A stretch of 5,442 nt of DNA from an uncultured Flavobacteriales bacterium (lineage in GTDB: Bacteria > Bacteroidota > Bacteroidia > Flavobacteriales_D > Crocinitomicaceae). The stretch covers positions 1 through 5,442 of the forward strand of contig CALJKJ010000006.1 of NCBI GenBank assembly GCA_937973685.1, written 5' to 3'. The translations under genes were made by a program, and so were the position numbers. Below the pieces are notes generated by a model, which saw only the letters and a list, made by a program, of their open reading frames with translations, was not told the DNA's origin and did no database searches. Within the stretch, counting starts at the first letter, position 1. Each line of letters opens with the position of its first letter. Of this stretch, positions 1 through 5,442 are shown piece after piece.

Positions 1-17
1 TATAAATTTATCACAAG

Positions 18-50
18 TTGTTAATTTACGTTATTATTTAGCTATTTTCA
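18..50 (+). promoter_or_regulatory. Weak candidate promoter for POT copy 1
   Basis: A TTG at 18-20 is followed after 22 bases by TATTTTCA at 43-50. This loosely resembles the Bacteroidota housekeeping promoter (TTG / TAnnTTTG, spacing about 17-23): the -7 box matches six of eight positions. It would start transcription a few bases past 55 and leave a very short leader before the ATG at 75. The region is so AT-rich that chance matches are likely, and the true promoter could lie before the window. Confidence 0.25.
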
Positions 51-74
51 CATCGCTAAAATAAATTAAACAAG

Positions 75-1514
75 ATGAGTTCACAACGTGATGTAATTGC
101 AGAAATAGAAAAACAAGGAACTATTTTTGGACACCCTAATGGTTTATACCTTTTGTTTTTTACCGAATTATGGGAACGTTTCTCCTACTATGGAATGCGT
201 GCAATCCTAATTTTATACATGACAAAATTATGGATAGAAAACGGTTTAAACATTCCAGAAAGTAGTGCGACTTTAATATATGGTTTTTTCACAGGATTTG
301 TTTATTTCACACCAATTATTGGGGGTTGGATTGCTGACAGGTACATTGGTCAGCGCAATGCCATTACAATTGGAGGTATTACCATGTTTATTGGTCAATT
401 GGTTTTATTTAGTATGAACACACACGTAGGGCTAGCAATAGGTTTGGTGTTATTGATCATTGGAAATGGATTTTTTAAACCAAATATTTCAACACTTGTA
501 GGAAGATTATACAGAGAAGCTGATGCACGTCGTGATTCAGCGTTTTCAATTTTCTACATGGGTATTAACATGGGAGCATTGATCGCACCATTTGTTATCG
601 CTTTCTTATGTAATAGTTGGTTTGCAACGAAAGTATTTGATGAAAATGGAAAAGAATTAATTGGTTACGGATACAAATATGGATTCTTAGCAGCGGCAAT
701 TGGAATGGCATTAGGTCAGATTATTTTTAATTTATTATCTAAAAAATATTTGTTAGAAATTGGAACAAAACCTTCTAAAGAATCAAGAAAACCAGAAACA
801 CAAGAAATTGATGGAGTAACTTCAAATGTTCCGAAAACTCCGTTAACAAAAATTGAAAAAGAACGTATTGCTGTTATTTTTATCTTGACATTCTTTGTGA
901 TCTTCTTCTGGGCTGGGTTTGAACAAGCTGGATCTTCAATGACTTTGTATACGGATAAATATATCAATAGATCTATATTTGGAATGACAATTCCGACGGA
1001 GTTGTTTCAAGCAGTAAATCCTTTATTTATTGTTTTGCTAGCACCTATTTTTGCATGGTTTTGGAATTCAAAATATGGTTCCCGTTTGACAACACCCGTT
1101 AAAATGTCATTAGGTATGATTTTATTGGGTATTGGATTTTTATTCATGTTATTTGCTTCAACAGGTGTCGTTGCAACAGGTAAAGGTGATGCGGAAGTTG
1201 TTACTCAAAAAGCAGCTTTAATTTGGTTGGTAATGACATATTTCTTTCATACAATTGGTGAGTTATGTTTATCTCCTGTAGGATTAAGTGTTGTAACTAA
1301 ATTAGCTCCGGTTAAATTAGCTTCAATGCTTATGGGGGTATGGATGTTGTCAACTTTTGTTGCTAATATTGTTGGTGGATTCATCGCTTCAGTTGTTGAA
1401 TCGTTAGGAGCAGGGACAATTTTCGCTTCAATTGCATTATTTGTAATTGGATTGGGCTTGTTAATGTTATTATTAGCTAAGCGATTGAGCAAAATGATGC
1501 ACGGAGTAAACTAA
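75..1514 (+). CDS. POT/PTR2-family proton-coupled oligopeptide transporter, 12-helix type (copy 1)
   Basis: Inner-membrane major facilitator of the POT (PTR2) family, which imports di- and tripeptides with protons. All classical residues are visible in the 479 aa: helix 1 E31-L-W-E34-R35-F-S-Y38-Y39-G-M-R42; ADRYIGQR at 87-94; FFKPN with K135 in helix 4; FYMGINMGA with N165 in helix 5; FEQ with E283 in helix 7; VNP with N315 in helix 8; GELCLSP with E396 in helix 10. By analogy with PepTSt and GkPOT, R35, R42 and K135 would contact the peptide carboxylate, E396 the amino terminus, and E283 would carry protons. Residues about 224-262, between helices 6 and 7, are a charged, hydrophilic linker rich in K, E, P and T, so the HA/HB helix pair typical of bacterial POTs is absent and 12 helices remain. 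An in-frame TAA at 57-59 makes ATG 75 the first possible ATG. A strong terminator follows, so it is probably transcribed alone. Family assignment is near certain; exact substrates are not known. Confidence 0.96.
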   Translation: MSSQRDVIAEIEKQGTIFGHPNGLYLLFFTELWERFSYYGMRAILILYMTKLWIENGLNIPESSATLIYGFFTGFVYFTPIIGGWIADRYIGQRNAITIGGITMFIGQLVLFSMNTHVGLAIGLVLLIIGNGFFKPNISTLVGRLYREADARRDSAFSIFYMGINMGALIAPFVIAFLCNSWFATKVFDENGKELIGYGYKYGFLAAAIGMALGQIIFNLLSKKYLLEIGTKPSKESRKPETQEIDGVTSNVPKTPLTKIEKERIAVIFILTFFVIFFWAGFEQAGSSMTLYTDKYINRSIFGMTIPTELFQAVNPLFIVLLAPIFAWFWNSKYGSRLTTPVKMSLGMILLGIGFLFMLFASTGVVATGKGDAEVVTQKAALIWLVMTYFFHTIGELCLSPVGLSVVTKLAPVKLASMLMGVWMLSTFVANIVGGFIASVVESLGAGTIFASIALFVIGLGLLMLLLAKRLSKMMHGVN

Positions 1515-1532
1515 TTATAAATAAATGATATT

Positions 1533-1564
1533 AATCCTTCGAATTTATTCGAAGGATTTTTTTT
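1533..1564 (+). terminator. Rho-independent terminator after POT copy 1
   Basis: AATCCTTCGAA (1533-1543) and TTCGAAGGATT (1548-1558) form a perfect 11-bp stem with a TTTA loop (1544-1547). An uninterrupted run of eight T ends at 1564, its first two bases being the last two of the stem. It starts 18 bases after the stop of copy 1. Read on the other strand the stem is not followed by a T run, so it acts for + strand transcription only. It separates copy 1 from the downstream genes. Confidence 0.93.
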
Positions 1565-1618
1565 GTCATAAAATTCAGTTAGTTTAGCATATCAATAATA
1601 TAACTTCAACAATAATTT
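1565..1618 (+). promoter_or_regulatory. Expected promoter region of the copy 2 - copy 3 - membrane protein operon
   Basis: If the terminator just upstream works, the promoter for the next three genes must sit mostly in these 54 bases. Two weak -7 candidates of the Bacteroidota type (TAnnTTTG) are visible: TAGTTTAG at 1580-1587, whose nearest upstream TTTG (1562-1565) is only 14 bases away and so too close, and TAACTTCA at 1601-1608, with a TTAG 17 bases upstream. Neither is convincing; the assignment rests mainly on position. No Shine-Dalgarno sequence precedes the ATG at 1619. Confidence 0.3.
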
Positions 1619-3124
1619 ATGGATGCAGCATTACAATTAGAGGAAATACAAAACTTCAAAGGAAAATACCCAAAACAATTATGGGCATTGTTCTTTAGTG
1701 AGATGTGGGAGCGCTTTTGCTTTTATGGTATGCGCGGAATGTTATCCTACTTTATGGTTGATCAATTATTGATGAGCGATAAGGTTGCTAACTTACAGTA
1801 TGGAGCAACACAGGCTTTTGTTTATGCGTTTACTTTTATTGGTGGACTTTTTGCTGATAAAATTTTAGGATTTAGGAAATCACTTTTTTGGGGTGGTATA
1901 CTGATGATTACAGGAAGTGTTTTACTTGCAATCGACCCAACGAATTTTTTCTTTGTTGGAATTACTTTTAATATCATTGGAACCGGATTTTTCAAACCAA
2001 ATATCTCATCGATGGTTGGCTTGCTTTACAAAGAAAACGATGTTAGAAGAGATGCTGGGTTTTTATTGTTTTATTCAGGAATCAATATTGGCGCATTTGT
2101 TGGAGGTTACATCATTGCTATTGGTAAAGGTTCGATGTTTTCAGATTACATTCCAGTTGCACTGAGATGGAATGTTGCTTTTGGTGCATCAGCAGTCGCA
2201 ATGACAATCAGTTTACTCACTTTTATTCGAACGAAAAGATCGCTAGGTCCTATTGGGTTGTCACCGTTATTGCACCTTCCTGTAAAAAAACAACGAATTT
2301 ACGAATACGCTGTTTACTTAGGTGCGTTGGCAATTGTTCCACTGATCATTATGATGGTGTCCAATACAACTTACACAGATTACTTCATGTTTACTATCGG
2401 ACCATTCAGTGTGCTGTATTTTATGTATGAAATGACAAAAAACAATGCTGCTGAAAATAAAAAGTTGATTGCTGCATTTATCTTTATTTTATTTTCAGTT
2501 GTATTTTGGGCAATTTTCGAGCAAGCAGGAGGTTCTTTATCGTTGTTTGCTAAAGATAATGTCGGTAATAATTTAGTTGGAATGACTGTTGATCAAAACG
2601 GAATCAATAATTCCATTAATGCATTATTTGTCATTTTGTTTGCACCCCTAGTAGGCTTGCTTTTTATTTTCCTTTCAAAAAGAAAATTAGAGCCAAACAC
2701 GACTTTAAAGTTTGGGTTAGGATTCTTGTTTTTAGGTTTGGCATTTTTCACATTTTATGCCTTGCGTTTTACCGCTGATGAATCAGGTAAAGGCTCATTG
2801 AATTTATTCGCGACAGCATATTTTGTCGTAACTTTTGGAGAACTTTTCTTATCACCAATTGGTTTGAGTATCATGACAAAACTTGCACCAATACGTATGC
2901 AAGGTTTCATGATGGGTCTTTGGTTTTTAGCAAGTGCTTATGGTCAATATGTTGCTGGTTTGTTTGGCGCAAGTATTTCACCAAGTGAAAGTGCTTCTGG
3001 AATTGAAAAAATGAACGTCTATACAGCAGGATATTATGATTTCGCATGGTATGCAGCGATTGCAGGTTTATTACTCATAGCATGTTATCCGTTGCTAAAG
3101 AAATTAATGCAAGAAGTAAAATAA
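1619..3124 (+). CDS. POT/PTR2-family proton-coupled oligopeptide transporter, 14-helix type (copy 2)
   Basis: A 501-aa inner-membrane POT-family symporter, predicted to import small peptides with protons. Helix 1 carries E28-M-W-E31-R32-F-C-F35-Y36-G-M-R39; ADKILGFR lies at 79-86; FFKPN with K127 is in helix 4; FYSGINIGA with N156 in helix 5; FEQ with E301 in helix 7; GELFLSP with E408 in helix 10. The main charged peptide- and proton-handling residues are thus all kept. Two additional hydrophobic segments at about 229-249 and 255-273 fit HA and HB, giving 14 helices. Oddities: the first Tyr of the usual YYG is Phe (F35), and the helix 8 NP pair is N334-A335. A segment of about 18 residues (453-470) before the last helix is hydrophilic and periplasmic. 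ATG 1619 is preceded by an in-frame TAA at 1613-1615, and the next in-frame Met is inside the helix 1 motif, so the start is firm. Copy 3 follows after 12 bases, indicating an operon. Confidence 0.95.
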   Translation: MDAALQLEEIQNFKGKYPKQLWALFFSEMWERFCFYGMRGMLSYFMVDQLLMSDKVANLQYGATQAFVYAFTFIGGLFADKILGFRKSLFWGGILMITGSVLLAIDPTNFFFVGITFNIIGTGFFKPNISSMVGLLYKENDVRRDAGFLLFYSGINIGAFVGGYIIAIGKGSMFSDYIPVALRWNVAFGASAVAMTISLLTFIRTKRSLGPIGLSPLLHLPVKKQRIYEYAVYLGALAIVPLIIMMVSNTTYTDYFMFTIGPFSVLYFMYEMTKNNAAENKKLIAAFIFILFSVVFWAIFEQAGGSLSLFAKDNVGNNLVGMTVDQNGINNSINALFVILFAPLVGLLFIFLSKRKLEPNTTLKFGLGFLFLGLAFFTFYALRFTADESGKGSLNLFATAYFVVTFGELFLSPIGLSIMTKLAPIRMQGFMMGLWFLASAYGQYVAGLFGASISPSESASGIEKMNVYTAGYYDFAWYAAIAGLLLIACYPLLKKLMQEVK

Positions 3125-3136
3125 TTGTAGAGAACT

Positions 3137-4780
3137 ATGAAAGAAAGAAAACACCCCAAAGCATTACCTTATTTATTTTTATCTGAAATGTGGGAGCGTT
3201 TCGGATATTATTTGATGATTGGTATTTTCACTTTGTACTTAAAAGACAAAGAACAAGGTTTCGGTTTGACTGAAGCAGAAGCATCTGATTTATATGGAAC
3301 ATTTATCGCATTGGTTTTCCTTACTCCATTCATTGGTGGATTACTTGCCGATAGAATATTGGGTTATCGCAAGGCTATCATTTTTGGTGGAATTTTAATG
3401 GGTATAGGTTACAGTTTAATGGGCATCCATAGTTTACCGATGCTTTACACCGCAATGACATTTATTATTGTTGGGAATGGTTTCTTTAAGCCAAATATTT
3501 CTACATTATTAGGAAATGTCTATAATGAAGAACGGTACCGCGCCAAAAAAGACGAAGGCTACAATATTTTCTATATGGGAATTAACATCGGAGCGTTTAT
3601 CTGTAATTTTTTCGGTGCATTTATGTATAATATATTAGGATGGGAAGCTGCCTTTTTCACTGCAGGAATTGGAATGTTTATAGGTGTTGTGATTTTTTGG
3701 TTAGGGACTAATCATTTCAAACATGCAGATGTCATCAAACCAACGCAAGCAGAAGACATGTCTTTGGCAAAAATCAGTGGTTATATTTTACTTCCTGCAG
3801 CCTTATTTGGCGTCATTGGTTATTTTCTGAATGGAGTAACTGACAAAGTATTGAATCCAGACGGAAACTTTCTTGGTTCTGATACGACAGATGCATTTAT
3901 CCTAGCTTGTATTCCCGTAATCATTTTTTATGCGCGAATATGGTTCAAAGCTTCTACTGATGAAAAAAAACCAATTGGAGCTATGCTAACAATTTTTGCT
4001 GTTGTCATTGCATTTTGGGCTGTTTTCAAACAAAATGGTTCAACGTTAAACACATGGGCAGATCGTTATACAGATAGAGAAGTGCCAGCAGCAATTGCGC
4101 CTACTTTTCAGCAATTAAAATTGGTACAAGAAATACCTTACACAAAAGATAGTGTTGATGTGTTGGATAATCAATTTCGCGAGACGGGCAAGAAAGCAGT
4201 TGATTATCCTTCCTATTATTCAAACATGAAAAAGGATAAACTACCTAATCCTGGTGAAACTGTTTATGCTTTTAATACCAACTTGTTTCAATCGGTGAAT
4301 CCTTTTTGGGTAATTATTCTAACTCCTTTAGTTGTTGCGTTTTTTACGTTTTTAAGATACAGACAAAAAGAGCCATCAACTCCAACTAAAATATTTTTCG
4401 GGTTATTCATTACAGCGTTAAGTTGTTTGGTCATGGTCGCAGCAGTTTATGAAAGTGGAAATGGCGCAGTTAAAGCATCACCTTGGTGGTTCATTGCATC
4501 TTATGGCGTATTAACTATCGGAGAATTGTGCTTGAGTCCGATGGGATTATCATTAGTATCTAAGCTGAGTCCACCACGTTTGACTGCATTAATGATGGGT
4601 GGCTGGTTTTTAGCTACAAGTATTGGGAATAAATTATCGGGTGTAATGAGTTCCATGTGGGATAAATATGATCAGAAGGCGAACTTTTTCTGGGTTAATT
4701 TTGTTTTGTTGTTAATGGCATCAGCATTATTGCTATTGGTATTAAAAAGATTAAACAAGGTATTCAAACAACAAATATAA
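3137..4780 (+). CDS. Divergent POT/PTR2-family transporter with altered binding-site charges and long TM7-TM8 loop (copy 3)
   Basis: A 547-aa POT-family inner-membrane transporter. Family marks: E17-M-W-E20-R21-F-G-Y24-Y25 in helix 1, ADRILGYR at 71-78, FFKPN with K118 in helix 4, FYMGINIGA with N150 in helix 5, VNP with N388 in helix 8, GELCLSP with E463 in helix 10. Hydrophobic segments at about 213-232 and 252-271 fit HA/HB, so 14 helices are expected. Two usually charged positions differ: the Arg of the YYGMR pattern is Ile28 (YYLMI), and the helix 7 Glu of FEQ is Lys298 (FKQN). In characterised POTs these contribute to peptide binding and proton coupling, so substrate or coupling may be altered. 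Helices 7 and 8 are joined by an unusually long hydrophilic loop (about 312-380), probably periplasmic. An in-frame TAG at 3128-3130 fixes ATG 3137 as the first possible ATG; AGAGAA at 3129-3134 is a poor ribosome-site match. It sits 12 bases after copy 2, and its stop abuts the next gene. Peptide transport is likely but unproven. Confidence 0.93.
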   Translation: MKERKHPKALPYLFLSEMWERFGYYLMIGIFTLYLKDKEQGFGLTEAEASDLYGTFIALVFLTPFIGGLLADRILGYRKAIIFGGILMGIGYSLMGIHSLPMLYTAMTFIIVGNGFFKPNISTLLGNVYNEERYRAKKDEGYNIFYMGINIGAFICNFFGAFMYNILGWEAAFFTAGIGMFIGVVIFWLGTNHFKHADVIKPTQAEDMSLAKISGYILLPAALFGVIGYFLNGVTDKVLNPDGNFLGSDTTDAFILACIPVIIFYARIWFKASTDEKKPIGAMLTIFAVVIAFWAVFKQNGSTLNTWADRYTDREVPAAIAPTFQQLKLVQEIPYTKDSVDVLDNQFRETGKKAVDYPSYYSNMKKDKLPNPGETVYAFNTNLFQSVNPFWVIILTPLVVAFFTFLRYRQKEPSTPTKIFFGLFITALSCLVMVAAVYESGNGAVKASPWWFIASYGVLTIGELCLSPMGLSLVSKLSPPRLTALMMGGWFLATSIGNKLSGVMSSMWDKYDQKANFFWVNFVLLLMASALLLLVLKRLNKVFKQQI

Positions 4781-5368
4781 ATGAGACATTATATAAAGTG
4801 GATAATTATTTTCGCACTACTGCTATTAAGTGTGCCAGTATTAATAATTGCAGGATATGTGTTTTTGGCAAAATTGTTAGGAATTGTTTTGGTTGTTTTA
4901 GTGTCAGTTGCAATTAGGTTCTGGGTAGGACGTGCCAACAAAATGACAAAAGCAGCTTCAGTAATAAAGCTAAATGCTGATAACCGTTTTGTCATTGACA
5001 AATATTATCCCGCTTACAAAAGCATGTCCAATAAAGAACGACTAGAGTTTGAATCAGAAATCATCTATATATTACAACAAGTTTTATTTGATGACAATCA
5101 AAAAGAAGCGATCAACTCAGACGATTGTTTGATTTTTTGTTTACTATTAAAGTATAGCAACATGCCTTCAAACTCATTCAAGCAACCATTGCAAGTTGTT
5201 TTTGATACGACAAAGTCTATAGAATATCAAAAAACAGCGGAATTAAGCAAATTAATTGTGTCTCCACAGATATTAATTGAAGCAATTACGCAGCAATTAA
5301 TTCAAGAAAACTCCAATAAAACTGCACTCAAATTGAAAGAAGCGTTACTGAATTTGATGGAAAAATAA
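4781..5368 (+). CDS. Small membrane-anchored protein of unknown function
   Basis: I do not recognise a family with confidence. The 195-aa product begins with a very hydrophobic stretch, about residues 7-49, long enough for two membrane helices with a short turn near 26-31. Basic residues at 2-6 and 46-57 flank it, so both ends should face the cytoplasm (positive-inside rule). Residues 58-195 form a soluble, mostly helical domain ending in a charged, Lys/Glu-rich helix (about 162-195). The stretch around YYPAYKSMSNKERLEF (75-90) faintly recalls the N-terminal part of MtfA-like peptidases (a tyrosine-rich segment, then a Leu/Ser-x-x-x-x-x-x-F helix), but the only His is H3, so a HExxH zinc site is absent and such a relation is speculative. 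The ATG directly follows the TAA of POT copy 3, in the same frame, which suggests translational coupling and perhaps a shared role with the transporter. No terminator is evident after its TAA, so the operon may run on. Confidence 0.85.
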   Translation: MRHYIKWIIIFALLLLSVPVLIIAGYVFLAKLLGIVLVVLVSVAIRFWVGRANKMTKAASVIKLNADNRFVIDKYYPAYKSMSNKERLEFESEIIYILQQVLFDDNQKEAINSDDCLIFCLLLKYSNMPSNSFKQPLQVVFDTTKSIEYQKTAELSKLIVSPQILIEAITQQLIQENSNKTALKLKEALLNLMEK

Positions 5369-5442
5369 AAATCTTCAAAAAAAGTTCAGATTGTAAGTAA
5401 TGTGTTTTCAAGCGATTAAGTGAATGTTATTATAGTTTTAAA

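Noticed and set aside
716..967. Open frame of 83 codons on the - strand
   Set aside because: It lies wholly inside POT copy 1, whose + strand frame carries all family motifs; the - strand translation has no recognisable pattern.
1247..1492. Open frame of 81 codons on the - strand
   Set aside because: Antisense shadow of the last helices of POT copy 1; its Asn/Thr/Ile-rich translation is what the complement of hydrophobic codons gives.
1917..2430. Two + strand open frames (1917-2165 and 2167-2430) in another frame of copy 2
   Set aside because: They overlap the conserved core of copy 2 out of frame and contain no motif; copy 2 itself is intact, so they are not pieces of a frameshifted gene.
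468..3501. Similar DNA in all three transporters around the GFFKPNIS codons (near 468, 1984 and 3478)
   Set aside because: The similarity follows from the conserved protein motif and differs at synonymous sites; it is not a DNA repeat or a sign of recent gene conversion.
4789..5001. Open frame of 70 codons on the - strand
   Set aside because: Antisense to the hydrophobic start of the small membrane protein; no supporting context.
5370..5392. Possible terminator hairpin after the last gene (AATCT ... AGATT)
   Set aside because: The stem is only five A/T-rich pairs with a 13-base loop and is not followed by a T run.
5405..5440. Possible promoter at the right edge (TAGTTTTA at 5433-5440)
   Set aside because: The -7 box match is fair, but there is no TTG at the proper distance, and the sequence ends before any downstream gene can be seen.

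Overview
The window is AT-rich bacterial DNA with four genes, all on the + strand and tightly packed. The low-GC codon choice (many TTA/TTG Leu, AAA Lys and AAT Asn codons), the lack of clear Shine-Dalgarno sequences before the starts, and the character of the transporters all point to Bacteroidota, most likely a flavobacterium-like organism. That placement is an inference; no taxonomic marker gene is present.

Layout: 1-74 is a short leader with a weak candidate promoter. 75-1514 encodes a POT/PTR2-family proton-coupled oligopeptide transporter (copy 1). A strong intrinsic terminator follows at 1533-1564. 1619-3124 encodes a second POT transporter (copy 2). Twelve bases later, 3137-4780 encodes a third (copy 3). 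Directly at its stop codon (TAA then ATG, no gap, same frame) begins 4781-5368, a small membrane-anchored protein of unknown function. 5369-5442 is a tail in which I can support no gene and no good terminator. There is no gene-free stretch over 300 bases, and I see no RNA gene, mobile element, CRISPR array or long repeat.

The three transporters are clearly one family: each has ExxERFxxY in helix 1, ADxxxGxR after helix 2, GFFKPNIS in helix 4, GINxGA in helix 5 and GEL-LSP-GLS in helix 10. They differ in architecture and in key residues. Copy 1 is a 12-helix form with a hydrophilic linker between the two halves. Copies 2 and 3 have the two extra central helices (HA/HB) usual in bacterial POTs. 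Copy 3 also has about 57 extra residues between helices 7 and 8, and two changes at positions where POTs normally carry peptide/proton-handling charges (Arg to Ile in helix 1, Glu to Lys in helix 7). The cluster therefore looks like a set of functionally diverged peptide-uptake paralogues rather than recent duplicates.

Transcription: the terminator makes copy 1 probably its own unit. Copy 2, copy 3 and the small membrane protein look like a three-gene operon, with a promoter expected in the 54 bases after the terminator. The most open questions are the substrate and coupling mode of copy 3 and the role of the unrecognised protein attached to it.
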